A stretch of DNA of 64,000 bases from Vibrio sinaloensis DSM 21326 (GCF_000189275.1 NZ_AEVT01000100.1:16116-80115); one strand, 5' to 3'. Positions 16,866 to 26,782 are shown, counted from the first letter of the stretch. Numbers and translations: made by a program. The notes: generated by a model from the letters alone, not told the origin.

Positions 16866-18083
16866 ATGTACATGGCTCAACCTGGCCATATTGATCACAT
16901 CAAGCAGGTCAATGCTGGACGGGTATATAAACTTATTGATCAAAAAGGGCCTATTTCTCGCATCGATTTATCGAAAGAGAGTGAACTGGCACCTGCTAGT
17001 ATCACCAAAATTACTCGTGAATTGATTGAAGCTCATCTCATCCATGAAACGACGGTTCAGGAAGCCACCAGTCGTGGGCGACCTGCCGTTGGTTTACAGG
17101 TGAATAACGAGGGATGGCAGTTTTTGTCGATGCGTCTTGGTCGCGGTTACCTCACCATAGCCCTTCACGAGCTAGGTGGTGATGTGTTGATTGATACCAA
17201 AATTGATATCCATGAGATTGACCAAGAAGATGTACTAGCCCGTTTATTGCATGAAATTGATGAGTTTTTCCAAACTTATTCCGATCAGCTTGACCGAGTC
17301 ACCAGCATTGCTTTAACCCTTCCAGGCCTCGTCAACTCTGAGCAGGGTATTGTGCTGCAAATGCCACACTACAATGTGGAAAATCTTGCGTTAGGCCCAG
17401 AGATTTATAAGGCAACTGGCTTGCCTGTGTTTATCGCGAACGATACGCGCGCTTGGGCACTCGCGGAGAAGTTATTTGGTCACTCGCAAGAGAATGATAA
17501 CTCTGTCCTTATCTCTATTCACCATGGTCTTGGGGCGGGTATCATCTTAGATGGCCGAGTACTGCAAGGGCGTCATGGCAACATCGGTGAATTGGGCCAT
17601 ATCCAAATCGATCCGAATGGTAAACAATGTCATTGTGGTAACCGTGGCTGCCTAGAAACGGTCGCCAGCTCCCAAGCAATTCGGAGCGAAGTCGCTGAGC
17701 GTATTGCTAATGGTGAAGCGTCTATACTTGCTGACATTGAAGAGATATCGGTCGAAGATATATGCGACGCCGCTGAGAAGGGTGATCCTCTCGCTGTTGA
17801 TGTTGTGGAGAAGTTAGGGCGTTATCTCGGCTCGGCGATCTCAATCGTGATCAATCTGTTCAATCCAGAAAAAATCTTGATTGGTGGTGCGATTAACCAA
17901 GCGAAAGAGATTCTCTACCCGGCGATTCAGCAGTGTATTGAAGAGCAAAGCCTACCCGTCTATCACCAAGACCTTGAATTGGTAGAGTCTCGTTTTTATA
18001 AGCAAGCGACTATGCCCGGTGCAGCATTGATCAAGCAAGCGCTGTACGACGGTTTGCTATTAATGAAAGTCATTGAAGGTTAA
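16866..18083 (+). CDS. mlc: ROK-family transcriptional repressor Mlc
   Basis: A 405-residue repressor of glucose PTS genes. The N-terminal winged helix-turn-helix (LSKESELAPASITKITREL) and the first motif QPGHIDHIKQVNAG match E. coli Mlc. The ROK domain shows a zinc site in GHIQIDPNGKQCHCGNRGC. In E. coli Mlc is titrated away from DNA by dephosphorylated PtsG; here ptsG lies about 4.3 kb away with an Mlc-type operator. ATG at 16866 is used; 16872 (MAQPGH) is an equally possible start. Confidence 0.93.
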   Translation: MYMAQPGHIDHIKQVNAGRVYKLIDQKGPISRIDLSKESELAPASITKITRELIEAHLIHETTVQEATSRGRPAVGLQVNNEGWQFLSMRLGRGYLTIALHELGGDVLIDTKIDIHEIDQEDVLARLLHEIDEFFQTYSDQLDRVTSIALTLPGLVNSEQGIVLQMPHYNVENLALGPEIYKATGLPVFIANDTRAWALAEKLFGHSQENDNSVLISIHHGLGAGIILDGRVLQGRHGNIGELGHIQIDPNGKQCHCGNRGCLETVASSQAIRSEVAERIANGEASILADIEEISVEDICDAAEKGDPLAVDVVEKLGRYLGSAISIVINLFNPEKILIGGAINQAKEILYPAIQQCIEEQSLPVYHQDLELVESRFYKQATMPGAALIKQALYDGLLLMKVIEG

Positions 18084-18346
18084 CGCCTTCAATTACATAG
18101 CCTCTGTTTATCTTTTCCTGAAACCCATATAATCTTCGTCGTGTGAGCGAGCTATACTGTTGATGGTAGAGGTGTCTTGTTTTATAGATGTCCTCTGCCT
18201 TGTTAACCGTAGAATAGTGTTGACCACAGTCTCTAATTCCGCAGCTTCTGCCAACTCAAGTATCATTTAGTGGTCTCGGTATTAGTTTTTGCCTTAGTCT
18301 TTCTTTAGACTATTTTGTTTATATAACCTATTGGTAGAGAAGTAGT

Positions 18347-19294
18347 ATGTCTGGAGTTTTAAATACCGTCGATCAGCGTACAAATCTAGTTGGTGAAAAC
18401 CGTTTAGAGTTGCTGTTGTTTAGTTTGAACAGTCGACAGATCTTTGCCATTAACGTGTTCAAAGTGCGTGAGGTTATTAAAGTTCCTCAGCTAACGAAAA
18501 TGCCGGGTTCACATCACCATATTACTGGCGTTGCTTCATTACGCGGCATTTCGGTCCCTGTGATTGATTTGCGAGGCGCTATTGGTTTTCCGCCTTCACG
18601 AGCCGAAAACCAAGAGCAGAATCTGATCATTACGGAATACAATCGTACCGTACAAGGTTTCTTGGTTGGGCAAGTACGCAATATCGTCAACACCGCATGG
18701 ACGGAGATTCAACCACCACCAAAAACAGCAGGGCGAAGCAACTATCTGACGGCAATCACGCGCATTAAAGATGGCGACAATCAGGAGATTGTTGAGATTA
18801 TTGATGTGGAAAAAGTGTTGGCTGAGATCATTGATTACGATGTATCAATCTCTGAGGGGGTACTCGATCAAGACTTGGTTAACGAGATGGTTGGACGAAA
18901 TGTATTGATCGTTGATGACTCGTCAACGGCACGTGCTCAGGTAAAAGGAACCCTATCTCAGCTTGGTTTGAACATCATCGAGTGTCGTGATGGCCTAGAG
19001 GCATTGGCTTTGCTTAAATCTTGGGCTGATGATGGCAAGAACGTTGTGGAAGAGCTGTTGCTCATGATTACCGACGCAGAAATGCCTGAAATGGACGGTT
19101 ATAAACTGACCCACGAAGTACGTAGTGATCCAAGAATGAAAGACTTGTTTGTGACTCTTAATACCTCGCTCAGCGGCAGTTTTAATGAAGCGATGGTCAA
19201 GAAAGTAGGCTGTGACCGCTTTATTTCTAAGTTTCAGCCAGATTTGCTGGTTGAAGTTGCCCAAGATCGCTTGAGAGATGTACTCAGCAAGTAG
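18347..19294 (+). CDS. cheV: Chemotaxis coupling protein CheV
   Basis: A 315-residue fusion of an N-terminal CheW-like domain (about residues 20-170) and a C-terminal response-regulator receiver domain (about 185-310). The receiver carries the acidic pair in LIVDDS, the phosphorylatable Asp in MITDAEMPEMDG, and a conserved Lys in ISKFQP. CheV links chemoreceptors to CheA and adjusts sensitivity through phosphorylation. It stands alone, away from a che cluster, with a 263-base upstream gap; no clear flagellar sigma site was found. Confidence 0.94.
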   Translation: MSGVLNTVDQRTNLVGENRLELLLFSLNSRQIFAINVFKVREVIKVPQLTKMPGSHHHITGVASLRGISVPVIDLRGAIGFPPSRAENQEQNLIITEYNRTVQGFLVGQVRNIVNTAWTEIQPPPKTAGRSNYLTAITRIKDGDNQEIVEIIDVEKVLAEIIDYDVSISEGVLDQDLVNEMVGRNVLIVDDSSTARAQVKGTLSQLGLNIIECRDGLEALALLKSWADDGKNVVEELLLMITDAEMPEMDGYKLTHEVRSDPRMKDLFVTLNTSLSGSFNEAMVKKVGCDRFISKFQPDLLVEVAQDRLRDVLSK

Positions 19295-19532
19295 GCTATT
19301 GATGGCAAGAGTGCACTTTGAGTGATTTATTGTTATGGTTATTAGGTTATTTTGTTACGCAAGATAACAGCCAATCTAATACAACTTTTCACTGCAACCT
19401 CAAGGTGATTGCTATTCATGATATGGTTTACGTCTAAGGTCGTGATGACTTTATGTATGTTACTGTACAAGGAATACAAGAAAAGAAGTATGGACGCTGA
19501 AGACAAGTGCTGACTTGTCATTAAAGGTAATC

Positions 19533-19560
19533 AAAAGGGAGCTTAGGCTCCCTTTTTCTT
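19533..19560. terminator. Bidirectional terminator between cheV and dnaE2
   Basis: AAAAGGGAGC and GCTCCCTTTTT pair around TTAG. A-rich and T-rich flanks make it usable from both sides. The 240 bases between the cheV stop and this point hold no recognisable gene, only a small hairpin GACAAGT-GCTG-ACTTGTC at 19502-19519. Confidence 0.85.
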
Positions 19561-19567
19561 TTTTGAT

Positions 19568-22500
19568 TTAATGGAAGTCACGTGATTTGCTTTGTAGCCC
19601 TTCAAGCGCGTCAGTTAAGTCTATCAGCCTGCCGGCAATGACATGTGTGACATCGCCTTCTCGTTCTAGAATCCCTTTGACCATCAAAATCTTTGCTGTC
19701 AGGTAGGCTTGTTTTTGAGCCCTGGCGGTCGCTTGCCAAACCACCACATTGATGTTGCCAGTGTCATCTTCTAGAGTGAAAAACGTCACGCCGGCCGCGG
19801 TCCCAGGAGCCTGCTTGCCCGTCACGACACCAACCACAGTGACAAGCGATTGGTGAGCATGCTTGATGAGATCTCGTTGGCGAGTAAACTTGCCTAGTGA
19901 GCCTGCTTTTTCTAACAGTGCTATTGGGTGTTGCTGCAAAGAGAGCCCTGTTGCCGAGTAGTCTTCCAGTAGTGTTTGAACGGCGGAAGGCTGCGTTAAG
20001 GTTAATGATTCTTGCTCTTGGATTTGCTGAAAAAGAGGCAAGTCAGATAAAGAATCCATCATCGACCAACGAGCTTGATAACGGTTTTGAGCAATGGCTT
20101 GCATCGCATCCGCAGAAGCCAGTAATTCGATGTCACGTCGGCTTAAACCTATGTGCTTAAGTTGGTTCGGATGGCTAAAACTCTGGTTGCCTCGAACTTT
20201 AATCACTTGGAGGCTGCTCTCACGACTAAAGCCTTTTATTTGTCGAAAGCCTAGGCGAATAGCCAGCTTGTTACCGCACTTGACCACTTGGTGGTCGTAT
20301 AACGATTGATTGACACAAACTGGCAGCACGAGCACGTCATGGCGTTTAGCATCTTGTACTAATTGAGAGGCACTGTAGAAACCCATAGGAAGACTATTTA
20401 ACAGCGAAGTATAGAAGGCCTCGGGGTAATAGTATTTTAACCAAGCTGAGCAATAAGCGAGCACAGCAAATGAAGCGGAATGGCTTTCCGGAAAGCCGTA
20501 TTCCCCAAAACCTAAGATCTGATCAAAGATTCGTTCAGCAAATTCTTGTTCATAGCCTCGACTGCGCATCCCTTCTATCAACTTGTTTTTAAATTTGATC
20601 AGGTCGCCATTTTTCTTCCATGCGGCCATCGCGCGGCGTAAGGAATCTGCTTCACCGCCGCTAAAGCCCGCGGCGACCATTGCCAGCTTGATCACTTGTT
20701 CTTGGAATATCGGCACTCCCATAGTGCGAGACAACACCTCTTCCACCTCTTTAGATGGGTAGGTCACCGGCTCAATACCGTCTCGTCGTTTGAGAAAGGG
20801 GTGAACCATATCCCCCTGAATCGGCCCCGGGCGAACAATGGCGATTTGGATGACTAAGTCATAATATGTGGCCGGTTTTAGTCTTGGCAGCATACTCATT
20901 TGCGCACGTGACTCGATTTGGAAAACCCCAACGGTGTCGGCCTGTTGAATCATGTCGTAGACATTTGGGTCGTCCTGACGTCGAGTGATTTCAGCAATGG
21001 ATAGAACTTGGTTATCAAGGCGTTTAACCAGATCGAAGCATTTGCGAATCGCGGTGAGCATACCCAGCGCGAGCACATCTACCTTAAGTAGCTTTAAGCT
21101 TTCGAGATCATCTTTATCCCACTGAATGACGGTTCTGTCTGGCATTGCAGCATTCTCTACCGGCACCAACTCATGCAGTGGACCTGCGGCAATCACAAAG
21201 CCGCCAACATGCTGAGAGAGGTGGCGAGGAAAGCCTAGGATGTCGTTTACAAGCTCAATAAATTGCTCGCCTTTCATCGAATCCGGCTGGAGACCGAGTT
21301 CGACGATCTGCGCTTGCCAACCTTGTGAGCGATCGCGGCGATTGACGTTTTTAATAAAGTAATCAAGCTGGCTCTCCTCAATCCCAAGGGCTTTCCCTAC
21401 ATCACGTACAGCACTTTTAAAGCGGTAGGAAATCACGGTTGCCGCAAGTGCTGCGCGCTCTCGCCCATATTTTTGATAAATGTATTGAATGACTTCTTCT
21501 CTGCGTTCGTGCTCAAAGTCGACATCAATATCTGGTGGCTCATCACGCTCTCGACTGATGAAGCGCTCAAACAATACGGAGATCTGCCTTGGGTCAACCG
21601 AAGTGATCTCTAAGCAATAACAAACCACAGAGTTGGCCGCTGAGCCTCGGCCCTGATAGAGAATATGATTACGCTTGGCGAACATCACGATGTCGTGAAT
21701 GGTCAAAAAGTAGAATGGGAAACCAAGCTCCTCAATCAGAGCCAGCTCCTTCTCTATCGTTTCAGCGACGTTAGCAGGTAAGCCATTTGGAAAGCGTTGG
21801 CGTTTGCCTTTTTCAACCAGCTTTCTAAGATAGCTATTAGGCGTTTCGCCGTCGGGAACCAATTCACTGGGGTATTGGTACTGGAGCTCCTTCAGTTTAA
21901 ATTCACAGCGCTCAGCAATATGAACGCTCTCTTGCAGCCATTCGGGTTTATATAATTTAGCGAGCTTTTCCTTACTACGCAGGGCTCGTTCAGTATTGGT
22001 TAATAAATGGCTACCTATCTGCTCAACGCTTTGTCCCTGTTTGATGGCTGTCATAACATGTTGGAGAGGTAAGCGCGTTGCGGTGTGCATCAAGACACCG
22101 CCGCATGCGGTAATCGGTAACATCAGCTCTTGAGCAAGCTGCTCACAATGTTGTGTGTAAGCTTTATCATTGGCTTCGAGGTGGCGCTGCAACCCAATCC
22201 AGAGCCGATGCTTATGGTGTTGGGATAACCATTGCCCCCATTTTCGATCGCTCTCTTGCTGGCGAGGCAACCAGATCACAAGGCAATGCCTAACGGTCAT
22301 TAGATCCCACTCTGAGAGCTGGTATTGACCCTTCTCTGAACGTCTTCGTGCATTGGTGATCACGCGACATAACTCAGAGTAGGCTTGTTTGGTTGGGCAA
22401 ATTAGGACAACTTGGCATTCTGAGTTAAGCCAAAACATGCTGCCAATGATTAACTTTATATTTAGCTGATTTGAGGTGACCGCTCGATAGGCTCTGACGA

Positions 22501-22639
22501 CACCAGCAACCGAGCATTCATCGGTAATGGCAATTGAGTGGTAGCGTAGAAAGTCAGCCTGTAGTAGTAGCTCTTCCGCGTGGGAAGCCCCTGTGAGAAA
22601 AGAAAAGTTACTTTGACAGAATAATTCTGCGTATTGCAT
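19568..22639 (-). CDS. dnaE2: Error-prone DNA polymerase DnaE2
   Basis: A 1023-residue alpha subunit-type C-family polymerase. The N-terminal PHP domain starts at AELFCQSNFSFLTGASHAEE; the active-site acidic motif is PPDIDVDFEHERREEV; the C-terminal part ends with an OB-fold (residues about 930-1010). It is the catalytic member of the ImuA-ImuB-DnaE2 mutasome that copies past DNA lesions under SOS control. It is the last gene of the operon, eight bases after imuB, with AGAGG before its ATG. Length is typical. Confidence 0.96.
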   Translation of the reverse strand: MQYAELFCQSNFSFLTGASHAEELLLQADFLRYHSIAITDECSVAGVVRAYRAVTSNQLNIKLIIGSMFWLNSECQVVLICPTKQAYSELCRVITNARRRSEKGQYQLSEWDLMTVRHCLVIWLPRQQESDRKWGQWLSQHHKHRLWIGLQRHLEANDKAYTQHCEQLAQELMLPITACGGVLMHTATRLPLQHVMTAIKQGQSVEQIGSHLLTNTERALRSKEKLAKLYKPEWLQESVHIAERCEFKLKELQYQYPSELVPDGETPNSYLRKLVEKGKRQRFPNGLPANVAETIEKELALIEELGFPFYFLTIHDIVMFAKRNHILYQGRGSAANSVVCYCLEITSVDPRQISVLFERFISRERDEPPDIDVDFEHERREEVIQYIYQKYGRERAALAATVISYRFKSAVRDVGKALGIEESQLDYFIKNVNRRDRSQGWQAQIVELGLQPDSMKGEQFIELVNDILGFPRHLSQHVGGFVIAAGPLHELVPVENAAMPDRTVIQWDKDDLESLKLLKVDVLALGMLTAIRKCFDLVKRLDNQVLSIAEITRRQDDPNVYDMIQQADTVGVFQIESRAQMSMLPRLKPATYYDLVIQIAIVRPGPIQGDMVHPFLKRRDGIEPVTYPSKEVEEVLSRTMGVPIFQEQVIKLAMVAAGFSGGEADSLRRAMAAWKKNGDLIKFKNKLIEGMRSRGYEQEFAERIFDQILGFGEYGFPESHSASFAVLAYCSAWLKYYYPEAFYTSLLNSLPMGFYSASQLVQDAKRHDVLVLPVCVNQSLYDHQVVKCGNKLAIRLGFRQIKGFSRESSLQVIKVRGNQSFSHPNQLKHIGLSRRDIELLASADAMQAIAQNRYQARWSMMDSLSDLPLFQQIQEQESLTLTQPSAVQTLLEDYSATGLSLQQHPIALLEKAGSLGKFTRQRDLIKHAHQSLVTVVGVVTGKQAPGTAAGVTFFTLEDDTGNINVVVWQATARAQKQAYLTAKILMVKGILEREGDVTHVIAGRLIDLTDALEGLQSKSRDFH

Positions 22640-22647
22640 GTTGGCCT

Positions 22648-24048
22648 CTAGCTAAATAGACCATGCAGAAACCACTGCATGTGCTGATTGCGAAATACCC
22701 AGAGCCAGCGGCCATCTTGACTGCGAGCAATGAAGTAGTCGCGCGTCATCTCATCGCCATCCCACCATCCAGTCACGAATCGCTCAGGGCCTTGCATTAT
22801 CGTGACTTGCTCTTGTAGTGGTTCTGGTGCCGTTAGCATCAGAGAAGGGCGAAAGCGCGTCACTTTGGGCTTGCTTGGGATAGGGACGTCGGGGTCGCAG
22901 AGCAGGGTTGAGTATTCAGGCCTAGGGTCGTCACTGAGTGCCACTTTACGTACTCTTTGTTTCCCTAGCTTCGCTTGTAAGGTACTGATTAACTCCAGCT
23001 CGTTTTGTTGCCCTTTATGGCCTAAGAAGATGTCTTGGCTGGTGGATTCCAATTCTCCTGCACGGATTAAAGTCAGTGTTAGACCTTGAACTGGCGCATC
23101 AAGCTGTAGAGATTCCATCGTCAACTGACAGAGTTTCATCCAGCGTGTTGCCAAATAGTCCCCCGCCGCAGAAGTAAAGGTGAGCTTGCCGTCCTGATGA
23201 TCTCGCTGGTGTAAATCCAGTTGCAATTCAAAAGCAACCTGATTACGCAAGGTGAGAAAAATTTCTAACTTTTTTAGTAGCTTATTAAGAGGCTTTTCTA
23301 GCCATTGTATGTTTTCTATATCAAATAAAAGCTCTAGGTAGCTTTGGAACTTTTCAGGTGGATGATAGAAGCTAAGAGGGTGCTTAAATTGGCCCATCAG
23401 TCGACCCGTATAATTGACTAAGTCAATATCAAAGCGTCGCGCGATATCTTGCATCGGCAACTCAAGTAACTGGTGAAGATGCGTAATTCCGACGCGTGAC
23501 AGTTTTTCTACCGATTGACCGTCGAGCTCTGTTGCAGAGAGGGGGTAACGACGAATTGCTTGGGTAATCTTGTCCTTATCTTGATGCAGTACATGCATGC
23601 CTGACTTGGCTTGCAACATGGCGGAATAAGGGGAAAAGCCATTGGCAAAGCAATACGTCAACTTGAGCTTATCGAGATGCTGCGAAACTTGCTGCCAGTA
23701 CGGTTTGAGCCCTCCATACAGAGACAACATATTGGTGACTTTTAACAGAATGCCTTGTGGTGCGAAGAGAGCAATATCGGATGTGACCATATATAGCCAT
23801 TGGGCAATATCAATTAAGGTCTGATGTTCTACCTTAGAATCATAAGGGTGGACTTGAAGCTGGTGACATAGGGCGCTAGCACTGCCTAAGCCCATGCCAT
23901 TTTGAATACCTTGCTCTGAAGCAGCGGCATTACACTGAACAATTTGAAAGCGCTTACTGTCTACGATCACTAAAGGTTGACTCGTATGCTCAGAGTATAG
24001 AGCGTCCAACTGCAGAGTTGGGAAATGGAGGTAGATCCACTGCTGCAT
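22648..24048 (-). CDS. imuB: Y-family polymerase-like protein ImuB
   Basis: A 466-residue member of the Y-family fold that acts as an adaptor for DnaE2 rather than as a polymerase. Its N-terminus (WIYLHFPTLQLDAL) is where active Y-family enzymes have the metal-binding DxD-type residues; these appear not to be preserved, as is usual for ImuB. A helix-hairpin-helix-like region (KLSRVGITHLHQLLELP) lies at about 180-200. A beta-clamp-binding motif is expected in the C-terminal part but was not pinned down. It sits three bases after imuA and eight before dnaE2. Confidence 0.92.
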   Translation of the reverse strand: MQQWIYLHFPTLQLDALYSEHTSQPLVIVDSKRFQIVQCNAAASEQGIQNGMGLGSASALCHQLQVHPYDSKVEHQTLIDIAQWLYMVTSDIALFAPQGILLKVTNMLSLYGGLKPYWQQVSQHLDKLKLTYCFANGFSPYSAMLQAKSGMHVLHQDKDKITQAIRRYPLSATELDGQSVEKLSRVGITHLHQLLELPMQDIARRFDIDLVNYTGRLMGQFKHPLSFYHPPEKFQSYLELLFDIENIQWLEKPLNKLLKKLEIFLTLRNQVAFELQLDLHQRDHQDGKLTFTSAAGDYLATRWMKLCQLTMESLQLDAPVQGLTLTLIRAGELESTSQDIFLGHKGQQNELELISTLQAKLGKQRVRKVALSDDPRPEYSTLLCDPDVPIPSKPKVTRFRPSLMLTAPEPLQEQVTIMQGPERFVTGWWDGDEMTRDYFIARSQDGRWLWVFRNQHMQWFLHGLFS

Positions 24049-24051
24049 CGA

Positions 24052-24729
24052 TTAACCTTGCTTGCGTAATGGGAAGGGAATAACAACGGGTGTTTGAGCT
24101 TGCAAAGTCAGTGAAGGCCAGCGTGTGCCCATTTCTAAGACAAAGCTTTTATGGGGCCAGCCCCCTTTACGTTTTGTGATGGTGATATCGAGCCCTAATG
24201 CATGAGGGGCTAATGTCATACTTAAACTGACGGGCAATGAGAAAAGGCTTTTTTGTGCGCCTTTCAGTAAAAAAGCGAGGCAATCACCCGTCTCACTAGC
24301 GACCTGTAAGCGCCGAGCTTGATGAACTTCTAATTCGGATTGCCAAAGCAACACATTACTGCATGCGCCGCTTTTTAAACATTGCTCTGCTGACCACAAA
24401 GCTTCTTTGCTGTTTTGTGGGTAAATGAGCAGCACTTTGTTGGGATCGATACCTTGATCGACCAAGTGTTCAGCAGACAAGTAACCTGGAGGTTGAACGA
24501 ATACGGATAAACGCTCGTGACTGGTATTTTGGAGGTGAGGCAGCAACAGGCGCAGCTCACCGATACCTTGCGCCGTTTGTAGCTCGACCACGCCATGCTT
24601 TGGCAATCCGCCTTCGAGCTTTTTATCCAGTATAGGGAAGCCTGTTGGGTGATGGTCTAAAGCCTCAGGAGTCTGGTTACCCTGCCAAAGCCATTGTTTT
24701 TGCTTAAGATGTTCGATCAGTTCATACAT
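24052..24729 (-). CDS. imuA: SOS mutagenesis protein ImuA
   Basis: A 225-residue RecA-fold protein, the first gene of imuA-imuB-dnaE2. The region TGFPILDKKLEGGLPKHGVVEL resembles the beginning of SulA/RecA-type domains, but the P-loop is degenerate. ImuA works with ImuB and DnaE2 in damage-induced mutagenesis. A perfect LexA box begins 11 bases upstream of its ATG, so repression by LexA is very likely. Confidence 0.9.
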   Translation of the reverse strand: MYELIEHLKQKQWLWQGNQTPEALDHHPTGFPILDKKLEGGLPKHGVVELQTAQGIGELRLLLPHLQNTSHERLSVFVQPPGYLSAEHLVDQGIDPNKVLLIYPQNSKEALWSAEQCLKSGACSNVLLWQSELEVHQARRLQVASETGDCLAFLLKGAQKSLFSLPVSLSMTLAPHALGLDITITKRKGGWPHKSFVLEMGTRWPSLTLQAQTPVVIPFPLRKQG

Positions 24730-24739
24730 AACAATTTAC

Positions 24740-24755
24740 CTGTATATATATACAG
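24740..24755 (-). promoter_or_regulatory. LexA box (SOS operator) of imuA-imuB-dnaE2
   Basis: CTGTATATATATACAG is a complete match to CTGT-N8-ACAG with the alternating AT centre preferred by LexA, and is a full palindrome. It is directly upstream of imuA and covers the expected promoter region. Confidence 0.95.
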
Positions 24756-24802
24756 TATAAATTATTATTATTTATCGGCAAGAGTAGGACTGAACGAGCG
24801 GA

Positions 24803-24845
24803 TAAAAAAACGCCTTGTGATCAGTGAATGATTACACAAGGCGTT
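24803..24845 (-). terminator. Terminator of yciK
   Basis: AACGCCTTGTG (24809-24819) pairs with CACAAGGCGTT (24835-24845). On the minus strand the hairpin is followed by seven Ts, so it ends yciK transcription before the imuA promoter. Confidence 0.82.
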
Positions 24846-24876
24846 GCTTTTATTTGTGAATTAATTTTTTAATGCA

Positions 24877-25620
24877 CTACTTTTTTGGCTGTGCATCAAT
24901 GCACTGGCCATTAACCGCACAGCTTTCTGGGCTCATCAGGTAGAGGTAAAGTGGCATGATATCCAGAGGCGTTTTCAATAATTCTGTGTCTTCTGCTGGG
25001 TAGGCTTTTGCGCGCATTGCGGTGCGTGTTGCCCCAGGGTTTATTGCATTAACACGGATGTGAGTGTCGCTTAGCTCATCGGCTAGGATTTGCATCATGC
25101 CTTCGGTAGCAAATTTAGACATCGCATAGGTGCCCCAAAATGCTCGGCCGCTGTGTCCAACGGTTGAAGAAGTGAAGATAATGCGTGCCTCTTCTGATTT
25201 GTGAAGAAGAGGTAGAATGGCTTGCGTCATCAAGAATTGCGCTTTGACGTTGACTTGCATGATATCGTCGTAAGTGTCTTCGCCAATTTGATCAAATGGG
25301 CTGATAACACCCAATAGGCTAGCATTATGCAATACGCCATCGAGACGGCCAAATTGACCTTCAATCGTGTCGGCCATATCCACATAGTTCTGCTTAGTCG
25401 CGCCTTTCATATCCAGTGGAATAATAGCTGGCTGAGGGTAACCCGCCGCTTCAATTTCGTCGTAGGTTTGCTCCAGTTTTTTGACTGTACGACCAAGCAA
25501 AATCACTGTTGCACCGCGCTCTGCATAAGAGAGCGCCGCCTGCTTACCGATACCAGCGCCCGCGCCAGTAACCAGAATGACTTTGCCTTTCAGGGCATCT
25601 GAAGAAACAGCATAATCCAC
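24877..25620 (-). CDS. yciK: YciK-family short-chain oxidoreductase
   Basis: A 247-residue short-chain dehydrogenase with the TGAGAGIG cofactor motif (about 18-25), HNAS in place of NNAG, the catalytic Ser in TSSTVG, and YAMSK with the catalytic Tyr and Lys. The substrate of YciK is unknown. The start is GTG at 25620, preceded by AAGGAT at suitable spacing. It diverges from sohB, as in E. coli, where yciK and sohB are also neighbours. Confidence 0.92.
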   Translation of the reverse strand: MDYAVSSDALKGKVILVTGAGAGIGKQAALSYAERGATVILLGRTVKKLEQTYDEIEAAGYPQPAIIPLDMKGATKQNYVDMADTIEGQFGRLDGVLHNASLLGVISPFDQIGEDTYDDIMQVNVKAQFLMTQAILPLLHKSEEARIIFTSSTVGHSGRAFWGTYAMSKFATEGMMQILADELSDTHIRVNAINPGATRTAMRAKAYPAEDTELLKTPLDIMPLYLYLMSPESCAVNGQCIDAQPKK

Positions 25621-25708
25621 GATCTGTATCCTTATTGTAATGATTTACTTTATGTATCCGTAAGATGGTGGTTACAATACACTAATTCGCACAATTGGGG
25701 ATATCACA

Positions 25709-26770
25709 TTGGAATTTTTGTTGGACTATGGTCTGTTTTTGGCCAAGATTGTGACTGTTGTGGTCGCAGTGATTGCGATATTGGTTATTGCTAAAGCAGT
25801 CAGTGGAAAAGGCGCTTCTGCGAAAGGTGAACTGGAAATCACGAACCTGACTGAACAGCATAAAAATACGGTTGAACAGTTAGAGCATCACCTGCATGAC
25901 GAGTCATTTATTAAGGCTCGAGATAAAGCAGAGAAGAAGCAAGAAAAAGAGAAAAACAAAGCACGCGAGAAAGAGATCAAGCAAGCGTCCAAAGCGGGCG
26001 ATCTTGATAGTAAACGTGAACCTCACTTGTTTGTATTAGATTTCAAAGGCAGCATCGATGCTAAAGAAGTCGCTTCTTTACGTGAAGAGGTGACTGCGAT
26101 TTTGGCCGTTGCACGTGAAGGGGACGAAGTGCTACTGCGTCTTGAATCTGGCGGCGGTATGGTTCATGGCTATGGTCTCGCTTCTTCACAACTGGATCGC
26201 CTTAAGGCCGCTAAATTACCTTTGACGATCTCAGTCGATAAAGTGGCGGCCAGCGGTGGTTACATGATGGCATGTATTGCCGATAAAATCGTGTCTGCTC
26301 CGTTTGCGATTGTCGGTTCTATAGGGGTAATTGCCCAATTACCAAACTTCAATAAAGTGCTGAAAAAATACGATATTGAGTACGAGCAGCTGACCGCAGG
26401 TGAGTACAAGCGTACGTTAACTATGTTTGGTGAAAACACCGACAAAGCGCGTGAGAAGTTTAAGCAAGAGCTGGAAGAAACTCACGGCTTGTTTAAAGAC
26501 TTCATTCGCGAGCGTCGTCCGGCTCTTGAGCTAGAAAAAGTCGCGACAGGGGAACATTGGTTTGGTACACAAGCGCACGAGCTTGGCCTAGTCGATGAAA
26601 TTAAAACCTCTGATGATCTGGTGGTTGAAGCGTGTAAAGACAAAACTGTCCTTGCGATTCATTATGTCGAGAAGAAAAAACTGACGTCTAAGCTGGCTGG
26701 TATGGCCGGAGAAGCTGCGGATAATGTGCTAATGAAGCTTATTGACCGTGGCCAGCGTCCAATCGTCTAA
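25709..26770 (+). CDS. sohB: Probable inner-membrane serine protease SohB
   Basis: A 353-residue S49 (signal peptide peptidase A family) protease. It has one N-terminal membrane helix (about 7-30), a charged linker rich in Lys and Glu (about 70-105), then the protease domain with the nucleophile Ser in KVAASGGYMMA and the catalytic Lys further on in a conserved segment. SohB was found as a multicopy suppressor of htrA (degP) defects in E. coli. The start is TTG at 25709, with GGGGA upstream; no ATG fits the conserved N-terminus. Confidence 0.93.
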   Translation: MEFLLDYGLFLAKIVTVVVAVIAILVIAKAVSGKGASAKGELEITNLTEQHKNTVEQLEHHLHDESFIKARDKAEKKQEKEKNKAREKEIKQASKAGDLDSKREPHLFVLDFKGSIDAKEVASLREEVTAILAVAREGDEVLLRLESGGGMVHGYGLASSQLDRLKAAKLPLTISVDKVAASGGYMMACIADKIVSAPFAIVGSIGVIAQLPNFNKVLKKYDIEYEQLTAGEYKRTLTMFGENTDKAREKFKQELEETHGLFKDFIRERRPALELEKVATGEHWFGTQAHELGLVDEIKTSDDLVVEACKDKTVLAIHYVEKKKLTSKLAGMAGEAADNVLMKLIDRGQRPIV

Positions 26771-26782
26771 AAACGTATAGAT

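Noticed and set aside
18084..18346. Flagellar sigma28 or sigma54 promoter before cheV
   Set aside because: No sequence with both conserved elements at the right spacing was found.
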